DNA of 34,183 nt, taken from NCBI GenBank assembly GCA_031429035.1, contig JANOYU010000066.1, positions 1 through 34,183 on the forward strand. Reading direction: 5' to 3'. Positions 1 through 6,748 of the stretch are shown one piece after another (the stretch's first letter is position 1; each line of letters begins with the position of its first letter). The notes below the pieces were generated by a model. The model was not told the DNA's origin. It ran no database searches and was given only the letters and a program-made list of their open reading frames with translations. Origin of the DNA: Methylotenera_A sp031429035 (GTDB lineage: Bacteria > Pseudomonadota > Gammaproteobacteria > Burkholderiales > Methylophilaceae). The translations under genes were made by a program, and so were the position numbers.

Positions 1-75
1 TTTACTGGGCTGGTCTTTAACAGACTGGTTTCTCTAACAATGGCACCTTTGCCAATTGGCAAAGCTTCAAGTTTT
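1..75. repeat. Left arm of a perfect 75-bp foldback at the window edge
   Basis: Bases 1-75 are the exact reverse complement of bases 226-300, and identity stops at base 76. The arm begins at the first base of the window and interrupts the dxs reading frame, which has a stop at 35-37. DXS homology starts only where the repeat ends (from about base 74). An inverted copy that begins exactly at the edge and replaces conserved coding sequence looks like a chimeric or foldback read at a contig end rather than a biological repeat. Confidence 0.9.
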
Positions 76-700
76 AAGTTATTTGCGCTGTATTCCCAAT
101 ATTGTCATTATGGCGCCATCTGACGAAAACGAATGTCGCCAAATGCTGACAACTGGCTATTTACACAAAGGTGTAGCGGCTGTGCGCTACCCACGCGGCG
201 TTGGCACAGGCGCGAAAATTAACGAAAAACTTGAAGCTTTGCCAATTGGCAAAGGTGCCATTGTTAGAGAAACCAGTCTGTTAAAGACCAGCCCAGTAAA
301 AACCAGCACTAAAAAAGGTGAAACCGAAAAAACAATCAAAAGAGTTGCTATTTTAGCCTTTGGCAGCATGTTAACACCTGCCCTGCAGGCCGCATCAATG
401 CTAGAGGCTACGGTAGCCAATATGCGCTTTATTAAGCCGCTAGATATTGATTTATTGAAACAGTTGGCAGATTCACACGATTTAATTGTGACTATTGAAG
501 AAAACGCACTAATGGGCGGCGCGGGCGCAGCAGTGCTAGAGGCCATGCAAAACCTGCACTTAAACAACCCTACTTTATGCCTTGGTTTGCCAGATATTTT
601 TATTGAACATGGTGTGCATGAAACCATGTTGGCCGAATGCGGTCTAGACGCTGTAGGAATTGTGACTGCCATCACGCAAAAATTAAAAGCGATACTTTAA
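56..700 (+). CDS. dxs: 1-deoxy-D-xylulose-5-phosphate synthase, C-terminal part (5' truncated)
   Basis: DXS condenses pyruvate and glyceraldehyde 3-phosphate (thiamine diphosphate-dependent), the first step of the MEP isoprenoid pathway, in the cytoplasm. The conserved block SYLRCIPNIVIMAPSDENEC and then AAVRYPRGVG end the transketolase-like pyrimidine domain. The C-terminal domain follows, with MRFIKPLDIDLL and TIEENALMGGAGAAVLEAM. About 207 residues of a usual ~620 remain. The ATG at 56 is not the real start: the first six or seven codons come from the foldback copy at 1-75, and the frame is closed upstream at 35-37. A Lys/Thr-rich stretch (residues ~70-93) makes the linker before RVAILAFG roughly 20 residues longer than in E. 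coli DXS. folE2 follows 133 bp downstream. Function is certain; the 5' end is broken. Confidence 0.95.
   Translation: MAKLQVLSYLRCIPNIVIMAPSDENECRQMLTTGYLHKGVAAVRYPRGVGTGAKINEKLEALPIGKGAIVRETSLLKTSPVKTSTKKGETEKTIKRVAILAFGSMLTPALQAASMLEATVANMRFIKPLDIDLLKQLADSHDLIVTIEENALMGGAGAAVLEAMQNLHLNNPTLCLGLPDIFIEHGVHETMLAECGLDAVGIVTAITQKLKAIL
226..300. repeat. Right arm of the 75-bp foldback, inside dxs
   Basis: This is the genuine copy. It is read through in frame by dxs and covers the junction between the pyrimidine-binding domain and the C-terminal domain. Its reverse complement forms bases 1-75. Confidence 0.85.
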
Positions 701-833
701 AAGTAAGCCTTGATTTTTTACAGCGCTATCGCCATATCCAACATATACATGCAACCAAAATAAGTTTACAGCACACGCCAAAAGCGTAAACTTTGAACTT
801 AGTTAGCGCAAAAATTGCGATAGGAAGAAAACT

Positions 834-1649
834 ATGAACAAACCTTTACCAGATGTTGCCAGCACCCAAATTGAAGATACGCAGAACTTAGCTGATGTGC
901 GTCATTTAGACATTAACAAAGTTGGCATTAAATCGATTCGCCACCCTGTCACCGTTAAAGACAAAACGGGCGGCGAGCAAAACACCGTCGCGGTGTTTGA
1001 TATGTATGTGCATCTGCCGCACAACTTTAAAGGCACTCACATGTCGCGCTTTGTGGAGATTTTAAACACCAACGAGCGTGCTATTTCTATTGAAAGCTTT
1101 GAGGGTATTTTACGCACCATGGTCGATCGCCTAGAGGCGCAATCTGGCTATGTGGAAATGCGCTTTCCTTATTTTGTGAATAAATCGGCGCCTATTTCTG
1201 GCGTCAAAAGCTTGCTCGATTACGATGTCACCTTTATTGGCGAAATTAAAAATGGCCAATTTGACATCACAGTTAAAGTGCTAGTACCAGTCACCAGCTT
1301 ATGCCCTTGCAGCAAAAAAATATCTGATTACGGCGCGCACAATCAACGCAGCCACGTTACCGTGACGGCATTAATCAACGATTTTATTTGGATAGAAGAC
1401 ATTATCACGCTGGTAGAAAAACAAGCCTCATGCGAATTGTATGGCCTGCTAAAACGCCCAGATGAAAAATTTGTGACCGAGCGCGCTTACGACAACCCAA
1501 AATTTGTCGAAGATATGGTGCGCGATGTGGCAACACAGTTAAATAACGAAAAACGTATCGATAAATATATTGTGGAAAGCGAGAATTTTGAATCGATTCA
1601 TAACCATTCTGCTTACGCATTAATAGAAAACGATAAACGTAAACGTTAA
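834..1649 (+). CDS. folE2: GTP cyclohydrolase FolE2 (type IB)
   Basis: FolE2 converts GTP to 7,8-dihydroneopterin triphosphate, the entry step to tetrahydrofolate, using a tunnel-fold enzyme unrelated in sequence to FolE. The signature SLCPCSKKISDYGAHNQRS is present, with Cys157, Cys159 and His169 in the metal and active-site region; 271 residues matches the family. A good ribosome-binding site (AGGA, about 8 bases upstream) supports the ATG at 834. The DUF2970 gene follows after 14 bp and probably shares its transcript. FolE2 enzymes often work with metals other than zinc and are zinc-repressed in some bacteria. I see no obvious Zur-type palindrome in 701-833, so a housekeeping role is more likely here. 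Confidence 0.96.
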   Translation: MNKPLPDVASTQIEDTQNLADVRHLDINKVGIKSIRHPVTVKDKTGGEQNTVAVFDMYVHLPHNFKGTHMSRFVEILNTNERAISIESFEGILRTMVDRLEAQSGYVEMRFPYFVNKSAPISGVKSLLDYDVTFIGEIKNGQFDITVKVLVPVTSLCPCSKKISDYGAHNQRSHVTVTALINDFIWIEDIITLVEKQASCELYGLLKRPDEKFVTERAYDNPKFVEDMVRDVATQLNNEKRIDKYIVESENFESIHNHSAYALIENDKRKR

Positions 1650-1663
1650 AAGAAAAATTACAG

Positions 1664-1882
1664 ATGGATAATATGCAGCCAAAGCAAAAAGCTTCTTTTT
1701 TTCAAATAGTTAAAGCTGTTTTATGGAGCATGTTGGGCGTGCGCCAACAAAAAGGTTACGAAGATGACACGGCGAAAATTACGCTGAAACAAGCAGTGGT
1801 GGCAGGCTTAATTGGCGGTGCGGTATTTGTGTGCACAATACTCACCGTAGTACGCATAGTGATTAGCCAGCTTGGACAATAG
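1664..1882 (+). CDS. DUF2970 family small membrane protein
   Basis: This 72-residue protein matches the DUF2970 pattern: an N-terminal FFQIVKAVLWSMLGVRQQKG segment, a short acidic linker, then one strong C-terminal transmembrane helix (about residues 44-67, AVVAGLIGGAVFVCTILTVV). The family is common in betaproteobacteria and its function is unknown; it is predicted to be an inner-membrane protein. The gene lies 14 bp after folE2 and is followed by a rho-independent terminator, so it is probably the last gene of a folE2 transcript. An in-frame ATG three codons downstream is an equally possible start. Confidence 0.85.
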   Translation: MDNMQPKQKASFFQIVKAVLWSMLGVRQQKGYEDDTAKITLKQAVVAGLIGGAVFVCTILTVVRIVISQLGQ

Positions 1883-1920
1883 TTTTATTTACTAAATTTA
1901 TTCAATATTTTTACAGCGCC

Positions 1921-1948
1921 ATCCCACCAACTTGTGGGATGATTTTTT
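1921..1948 (+). terminator. Rho-independent terminator after the DUF2970 gene
   Basis: A 7-bp perfect stem, ATCCCAC/GTGGGAT, with the loop CAACTT is followed by GA and six T. It separates the folE2 transcript from dodecin. Confidence 0.8.
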
Positions 1949-1966
1949 AAATTTTATTTTAAGATT

Positions 1967-1976
1967 GGAGGTGATC
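1967..1976 (+). promoter_or_regulatory. Full-length Shine-Dalgarno sequence of dodecin
   Basis: GGAGGTGATC is complementary over ten consecutive bases to the usual 3' end of 16S rRNA, with the GGAGG core seven bases before the ATG at 1979. It is by far the strongest ribosome-binding site seen in the window and fixes the dodecin start. Confidence 0.85.
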
Positions 1977-1978
1977 GA

Positions 1979-2203
1979 ATGTCTGTCGCAAAAGTAATAG
2001 AAATAATCGCATCAAGTAAAAAAAGTTTTGAAGACGCCGTTGCACAAGGCGTAGCCAAAGCCGCCGATTCGCTGCACGACATTACGGGCGCTTGGATTAA
2101 AGACCAAAGTGTAAAAGTAGTGAACGGCAAAGTGACTGAATATCGTGTAGATATGAAAGTGACTTTTGTTTTAAAAGATGTGGTGAAAGCTAAAAAGAAA
2201 TAA
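1979..2203 (+). CDS. Dodecin family flavin-binding protein
   Basis: Dodecins are about 70-residue proteins that assemble into hollow dodecamers, bind flavins (riboflavin, FMN or FAD) in stacked pairs, and are thought to buffer or store them. The 74-residue product has the family layout: a first strand VAKVIEIIASSKKSFEDAV, one helix, then KDQSVKVVNGKVTEYRVDMKVTFVLK, with the Trp that sandwiches the flavin ring in GAWIKDQ. The gene stands alone between two terminators, so it is probably monocistronic, and its near-ideal ribosome-binding site implies high translation. The partner flavin is not predictable from sequence. Confidence 0.93.
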   Translation: MSVAKVIEIIASSKKSFEDAVAQGVAKAADSLHDITGAWIKDQSVKVVNGKVTEYRVDMKVTFVLKDVVKAKKK

Positions 2204-2217
2204 TAGTTTGACGTAAT

Positions 2218-2243
2218 AAAAAACGGGCGAAAGCCCGTTTTTT
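2218..2243. terminator. Bidirectional terminator between dodecin and the protease gene
   Basis: AACGGGC-GAAA-GCCCGTT, a GAAA-tetraloop hairpin with A-tract and T-tract on either side, can end dodecin (+) and the converging aroC-MFS-protease transcript (-). Confidence 0.85.
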
Positions 2244-2283
2244 ATTGTAGTTATAATGCTAATTTAATGCTGACTTTTAATCG

Positions 2284-2325
2284 ACTGCCCTGCAAGCCAA
2301 TATCTATGCGGATTCTGGGGGATAT
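2284..2325 (+). repeat. Dispersed hairpin repeat, intergenic copy A
   Basis: The core CTGCCCTGCAAGCCAATA (2285-2302) continues into TCTATGCGGATTCTGGGG. The arms CCCTGCAAGCC and GGATTCTGGGG can pair imperfectly around an AATATCTATGC loop. Nineteen bases (2284-2302) match exactly a stretch inside murU (16484-16502, reverse complement). It sits between two convergent genes. Related copies are at 5389-5427 and 8053-8092. Confidence 0.75.
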
Positions 2326-2347
2326 TTTTTTGTACGCATCTATTTTG

Positions 2348-2992
2348 TTATTTCTTAGTTAAGGTCATAATCGAATTTTCACGTTTCATATCCAACTTAT
2401 TTAATGCCGACATGCCCAGCAACACTACATCAGGTGCGCCTCCTTCATGCACAGTCGCCTCCACGTTATTCAAAATAATTGTGCCAATTTTTAGCGTATT
2501 TATTTTCACCACATAAACCTCAACCATGCCATTGGCGGTAGAGGCTTGTGCCTTTTCACCTTTTTCGTAATCAATTTTGGCAAATTTGGCGTCGCCACTA
2601 TTCATCGCCACCGTACTTGCGCCTGTATCCACCAAGTACTTTAGCGATGCGCCATTAATGCTTAAATTACCAGTAAAGTGGCCGCGACTATCGGCATACA
2701 AACTCACTGGGTTGTTATTAACAGGGCCCGCATTACCCGCTACTGAGGCCGCTTGACCCATTTTTAGCGTTTGGCGTTTGCCTTCCACCATAAAGGTGGC
2801 CGATTCACTATCGGCAGAAATAAGCTTAACGCCATTTTTAGTTTGGCCTGCGCTAATGGTTTGTGGCGCGCTGCCGTTAATACTAACAATGGCTTTATTG
2901 CTAAATAAGCCCACCACGTTTAATTGCGTGGCTGCCAGCACTGGTAGCGCTACTAAGGCTGCAGCTACCAACAAAAATTTTGATTTAAACAT
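2348..2992 (-). CDS. Secreted retropepsin-like (clan AA) aspartic protease
   Basis: The protein resembles the bacterial TIGR02281-type retroviral-like aspartic proteases, which work as dimers and carry one catalytic Asp per subunit. A signal peptide is clear (MFKSKFLLVAAALVALPVLA, cleavage near residue 20), so it acts in the periplasm. An N-terminal module of about 75 residues (AIVSINGSAPQTISAGQTKN...) precedes the catalytic part. The catalytic motif is YLVDTGASTVAMN (Asp at about residue 122), and the second flap-like motif is VVLLGMSALNKLDM near the end. The 214-residue length fits a full protein. The gene starts 21 bp after the MFS gene on the same strand, so it likely shares the aroC-MFS transcript. 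Its substrate is unknown. Confidence 0.85.
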   Translation of the reverse strand: MFKSKFLLVAAALVALPVLAATQLNVVGLFSNKAIVSINGSAPQTISAGQTKNGVKLISADSESATFMVEGKRQTLKMGQAASVAGNAGPVNNNPVSLYADSRGHFTGNLSINGASLKYLVDTGASTVAMNSGDAKFAKIDYEKGEKAQASTANGMVEVYVVKINTLKIGTIILNNVEATVHEGGAPDVVLLGMSALNKLDMKRENSIMTLTKK

Positions 2993-3013
2993 TAAAAAAT
3001 CCCTAATTAAAAA

Positions 3014-4183
3014 CTAGCTAAACATGCCTTTTGCGGCGTGTTGTCGTGTTAAATTTAAGCCTAATGCTATCACAATAAAACCTAACAGCGGAAATAACGC
3101 CGCCAATATGAAGGTTTTTTCGCCACCCAAATATTGCAGTGCATAACCGCCAGCAAGCCCGCCAATAGTGCCGCCCACGCCATATGCCACACTGTTATAA
3201 ATGGCTTGGCCTTTGGCTTGGTGACGGCCATTAAAAAACTGCGTAATCACCTCGATTGATGCAGCGTGAAAGCTGCCAAAGGTAAATGCGTGCAAACTTT
3301 GCGCCAGTATTAATAACCACAAGCTATCTACAGCAACGCCTATCATGCTAAATCGGATTACTGCCAGTACTAAACTTATCAACATGATTTTTTTTAAACT
3401 AAAGCGCGCCATTATTTTTGGCATCAGCATAAAAATGGCGATCTCGCAAACCACGCCCACCGACCATAGTAATCCTATCATGGCTTTACTGTAGCCATGT
3501 TCTGCCAGGTATATCGAGTAAAAATAATACAAAACGCCATGCGCAGTCACCATCAGGGAGCAGCCAATCAGCAAGGCAATCACCGTCGGTTGCTTGATAA
3601 TTTGCCAAATAGAAAACTCATCATGCGCATGCGGCGAAATTACGGCATCGGGCAGCTTAAAAGTAAGCGCAAATAAAATAATTTGCACGCCCAGCAAAAA
3701 CCACAGCAAACTTTTAATGCCATAAGCATCAATTGCAAAACCTAAAATAACGGCTGCAAATATAAAACCTAGCGAGCCCCACATGCGGATGCGGCTGTAA
3801 TGGCCGTTAGTGGTGGCAAGGTGAGCAAGCGTGAGTGACTCAGAAAGCGGCAATGTAGAGCTGGTAAATAAACTGAGCGACAGCATGACGAAAAATAACC
3901 ACCAAAAGCCTTGCGCCCAAAATACCGCCACAAAACCCAGCAAACCCAAAAATGCCGTCAGCTTAATCCAAACAACGCGCTGCTTAGTGTGGTCTGCCAG
4001 CCAGCCCCACAAGTTAGGTGCAAAAATACGGCTGATTTGAAACAGCGACATAAGAATGCCAATATCTGCCGCCGAAAACTGCTCCGACTGCAAATACAAA
4101 CCCCAATATGGCACAAACGCGCCAACGAAAAAGTAGTAAACTAAGTAAAAGCGAGAAAGATTGGCGTGTAGCGCGTGACTCAC
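3014..4183 (-). CDS. MFS transporter, HcaT / 3-phenylpropionate permease-like
   Basis: This 389-residue inner-membrane protein has about twelve hydrophobic segments and no cleavable signal. It begins with the typical pattern RFYLVYYFFVGAFVPYWGLYL, then AADIGILMSLFQISRIFAPN and LWGWLADHTKQR (the loop 2-3 motif of MFS proteins), then a second half beginning near QPTVIALLIGCSL. The overall pattern resembles E. coli HcaT and related nucleoside- or sugar-type carriers of the MFS_1_like family, but the substrate cannot be inferred. It begins 3 bp after the end of aroC and is followed by the protease gene, so the three probably form one operon. The link to chorismate synthesis is positional only. 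Confidence 0.85.
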   Translation of the reverse strand: MSHALHANLSRFYLVYYFFVGAFVPYWGLYLQSEQFSAADIGILMSLFQISRIFAPNLWGWLADHTKQRVVWIKLTAFLGLLGFVAVFWAQGFWWLFFVMLSLSLFTSSTLPLSESLTLAHLATTNGHYSRIRMWGSLGFIFAAVILGFAIDAYGIKSLLWFLLGVQIILFALTFKLPDAVISPHAHDEFSIWQIIKQPTVIALLIGCSLMVTAHGVLYYFYSIYLAEHGYSKAMIGLLWSVGVVCEIAIFMLMPKIMARFSLKKIMLISLVLAVIRFSMIGVAVDSLWLLILAQSLHAFTFGSFHAASIEVITQFFNGRHQAKGQAIYNSVAYGVGGTIGGLAGGYALQYLGGEKTFILAALFPLLGFIVIALGLNLTRQHAAKGMFS

Positions 4184-4186
4184 AAT

Positions 4187-5272
4187 TTAGATTTTTGGCG
4201 TTGTCGTTACCACATCCGCATTTTGCCCGCGATGTCTAAGTGCGTGATCCATCAACACAATCGCCAGCATGGCTTCAGCAATTGGCGTAGCGCGCACACC
4301 CACACAAGGGTCGTGGCGGCCTGTGGTTTGCATTTCAATGGCATTACCTGCTTTGTCTATAGATTTACGCGCTTGTGGAATGCTCGAAGTGGGTTTTAGC
4401 GCGATGCTGACTTTAATAGTTTGTCCGCTAGAAATGCCGCCCAACATGCCGCCTGCGTGGTTGGTGACAAAACCTGTTGGCGTTAATTCGTCAGAATGCA
4501 CGCTACCACGCTGTGCAACGCTGGCGAAACCTGCACCAATTTCCATGCCTTTTACCGCATTAATGCTCATCATGGCATGCGCAATGTCTGCATCTAGGCG
4601 GTCAAACACTGGCTCGCCCCAACCGACTGGCACGTTCTCAGCCACAATATTTATACGCGCGCCAACTGAGTCGCGCTCGGCACGAATGTTATCTAAGTAT
4701 TCTTCTAACGCTGGCAATACATCGGTGTTTGGTGAGAAAAACGGGTTGTCGTTAACGCAATCCCATGTTTTAAAAGGGATTTCAATTTCGCCAAGCTGAC
4801 TCATGTAGCCGCGTATAATGACACCAAAACGCTCATGCAACCACTTTTTGGCGATGCCGCCAGCCGCAACGCGAATCGCGGTTTCTCTAGCACTACTGCG
4901 GCCACCGCCGCGATAATCGCGCACACCGTATTTTTGCGCATAGGTATAATCGGCATGGCCTGGGCGAAACGTATCCATAATTTTGCTGTAATCTTGGCTG
5001 CGTTGATCGGTATTGCGAATGAGCAAACCAATCGGTGCACCCGTGGTTTTGCCTTCAAACACGCCCGATAAAATTTCGACTAAATCGTCTTCTTTACGTT
5101 GCGTAACATGGCGCGAAGTGCCAGGCTTACGGCGATCTAAATCCGTTTGCAAATCCTCCGCACATAAACTTAAACCTGGCGGACAGCCATCGACCACGCC
5201 GCCAATTGCCGCGCCGTGCGATTCGCCAAATGAAGTGAGCGTAAATAAAGTACCGATTGTGTTGCCAGACAT
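4187..5272 (-). CDS. aroC: Chorismate synthase
   Basis: AroC converts 5-enolpyruvylshikimate 3-phosphate to chorismate, the last step of the shikimate pathway, using reduced FMN in the cytoplasm. The N-terminal signature TSFGESHGAAIGGVVDGCPPG is complete, with the catalytic His of GESHG. RRKPGTSRHVTQRKE, the block GGGRSSARETAIRVAAGGIA and GGISSGQTIKVSIALKP follow. The 361 residues match the usual ~360. It is upstream of an MFS gene with only 3 bp between them. A hairpin repeat (5389-5427) lies between it and the upstream amidotransferase gene, so aroC probably also has its own promoter in 5273-5444. Confidence 0.98.
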   Translation of the reverse strand: MSGNTIGTLFTLTSFGESHGAAIGGVVDGCPPGLSLCAEDLQTDLDRRKPGTSRHVTQRKEDDLVEILSGVFEGKTTGAPIGLLIRNTDQRSQDYSKIMDTFRPGHADYTYAQKYGVRDYRGGGRSSARETAIRVAAGGIAKKWLHERFGVIIRGYMSQLGEIEIPFKTWDCVNDNPFFSPNTDVLPALEEYLDNIRAERDSVGARINIVAENVPVGWGEPVFDRLDADIAHAMMSINAVKGMEIGAGFASVAQRGSVHSDELTPTGFVTNHAGGMLGGISSGQTIKVSIALKPTSSIPQARKSIDKAGNAIEMQTTGRHDPCVGVRATPIAEAMLAIVLMDHALRHRGQNADVVTTTPKI

Positions 5273-5388
5273 AATTTTTATCTTTATGAAATTTACGTTA
5301 TTTTAACACAGCGCATTAGTTGCCAATATGCTTATGTTGACTGAGAAAAATTAACCAAAAACCTTATTTTAAACGCCCCTTTATTTCG

Positions 5389-5427
5389 ATGCTCTGCAAG
5401 CCAATATCCATGCGGGCTACAGGGCAT
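5389..5427 (+). repeat. Dispersed hairpin repeat, intergenic copy B
   Basis: This copy folds best of the three. ATGCTCTG pairs with CAGGGCAT (one G-T wobble) and AGCC pairs with GGCT, enclosing the conserved AATATCCATGCG loop. It lies between the amidotransferase and aroC genes, both on the minus strand, where it could act as an attenuator or RNA-stabilising hairpin. Confidence 0.75.
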
Positions 5428-5444
5428 CACTTTATCCTCGTACT

Positions 5445-6176
5445 TTATTTTAAACCTTTTACCCACTGTGAATAAACTTGCTTGGCCACTTTATTCAGAA
5501 AAAAGCAATGCACAGGTAAGTTTTCTTGCATGGTATTTGCTTGTTGCACGGCAATACTGCTGGCTGATTCTTGTAGTTCATCTGCGCCTTCTTCACACCA
5601 TTTTTTCACCATCTCTGGCGTCATTTCTATATGCGTTTGAAAGGCTAAATGCTTGCCTATGCTCCAAGCTTGGTTTTTGCAATACGGGCTGGCAAGCAGG
5701 TGAGTCGCGCCTTGTGGCAAGGCAAAGGTTTCACCATGCCAATGAAATGCGTTGAAGCTTTCGATACTGTTAAACCAATTTTTGGCTGCTTCGTTTTGGC
5801 TAACATTCACTGCGCCCCAGCCAATTTCTTTAACTTGATTTCCAGCGGGGCTTTTATTTTGCGTAATTTGCGCGCCCAGCGCTTTGCTCATCAACTGCCC
5901 GCCTAAACAATGTCCAAGCACGGGAATATCGTTATTCATTGCCTCGCGAATCAAGCCTAAAACTGGTGCTAACCAAGGCAAATTATCGTTCACGCTCATA
6001 GGCCCACCCATTAACACCATACCGCTGTAAGCCAGTATTGATGAGGGTGCTGGCTTGCCTAAGTCTATCTCATGCAATTGCCAGGGGGTATTTTGCGCGG
6101 TTAAAAAGTCACCTAAAAAGCCTGCGCCTTCGCGGCCTAAAAAGCGAAAAATAATAATGGGTTTTGCAGCGTTCAT
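5445..6176 (-). CDS. Class I glutamine amidotransferase (GMP synthase GATase-like)
   Basis: This is a stand-alone glutaminase-type domain of 243 residues. The nucleophile elbow is PVLGHCLGGQLMSKALG (Cys90), and the His-Glu of the triad is probably in LAFQTHIEMTPE (His182, Glu184). The N-terminal Rossmann-like strand and the oxyanion segment GMVLMGGPMSVND are present. Proteins of this type are usually annotated as GMP synthase-like amidotransferases; some hydrolyse gamma-glutamyl compounds, but no synthase partner is adjacent and the true acceptor is unknown. The start overlaps the end of rluE by 4 bp (ATGA), so the two genes are translationally coupled. Confidence 0.85.
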   Translation of the reverse strand: MNAAKPIIIFRFLGREGAGFLGDFLTAQNTPWQLHEIDLGKPAPSSILAYSGMVLMGGPMSVNDNLPWLAPVLGLIREAMNNDIPVLGHCLGGQLMSKALGAQITQNKSPAGNQVKEIGWGAVNVSQNEAAKNWFNSIESFNAFHWHGETFALPQGATHLLASPYCKNQAWSIGKHLAFQTHIEMTPEMVKKWCEEGADELQESASSIAVQQANTMQENLPVHCFFLNKVAKQVYSQWVKGLK

Positions 6177-6721
6177 AAGATTTGATAGCTTCCAATTTCA
6201 ATATTATCCAACGTGTATTCGCCAATACTGTAACGAATTAAACGCAGCGTTGGAAAACCTATTTTAGCCGTCATGCGGCGTACTTGGCGATTTTTTCCCT
6301 CGCTAATTTTAATCTCAAGCCAACTGGTGGGAATCAGCTTTCTTTCACGAATCGGCGGATTGCGTAACCACAAGTTAGGCGGCTCATCCATCAATCGCAC
6401 AAGTGCTGGCTGCGTGACAAAATCGCCTAAATCTACGCCAATTGTTAAAGCGGCTAAATCGCTATCTTGCGGAACGCCTTCTACTTGCGCCCAATACGTT
6501 TTCAACTCTTTATATTTTGGATGGCTAATTTTGTGTTGCAATACGCCATCATCGGTTAAAATAAGCAAACCTTCGGAATCGGTATCTAATCGGCCAGCCG
6601 CATAAATATTGGGCATGGCGATAAAGTCTTTTAACGTGGCACGCGCAGCCTTATCATTATTAGCCTCGTGCGGACTAAATTGGCACACGACGTTAAACGG
6701 TTTATTAAATAAAACAATCAT
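6173..6721 (-). CDS. rluE: 23S rRNA pseudouridine synthase, RluE-type
   Basis: Enzymes of this type isomerise a uridine of 23S rRNA (U2457 in E. coli for RluE) to pseudouridine. The protein starts with MIVLFNKPFNVVCQFSP, as RluE does, and has the catalytic motif AAGRLDTDSEGLLILTDDG (Asp46). The second family motif, GKNRQVRRMTAKIGFPTLRL, lies near the C terminus. At 182 residues it lacks an N-terminal S4 domain, which fits RluE rather than RluB or RluF. The start codon lies only 27 bp from the divergent icd start, so promoters for both genes must be compressed or lie inside the neighbouring reading frames. The 4-bp overlap with the amidotransferase gene indicates one transcript. Confidence 0.9.
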   Translation of the reverse strand: MIVLFNKPFNVVCQFSPHEANNDKAARATLKDFIAMPNIYAAGRLDTDSEGLLILTDDGVLQHKISHPKYKELKTYWAQVEGVPQDSDLAALTIGVDLGDFVTQPALVRLMDEPPNLWLRNPPIRERKLIPTSWLEIKISEGKNRQVRRMTAKIGFPTLRLIRYSIGEYTLDNIEIGSYQIL

Positions 6722-6748
6722 TAAAAATAATTTAGGATAAAAGTAATA

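Noticed and set aside
56..58. ATG at 56 as a genuine start of dxs
   Set aside because: It lies in the foldback copy (1-75); DXS homology begins only after it and about two thirds of the protein is missing.
374..387. CCCTGCAGGCC in dxs as a further copy of the dispersed repeat
   Set aside because: Only about a dozen bases match, the AATATCCATGC loop is absent, and the encoded PALQAAS aligns with ordinary DXS sequence.
701..833. Zinc-responsive (Zur) operator upstream of folE2
   Set aside because: folE2 is zinc-regulated in some bacteria, but no Zur-like palindrome is visible here.
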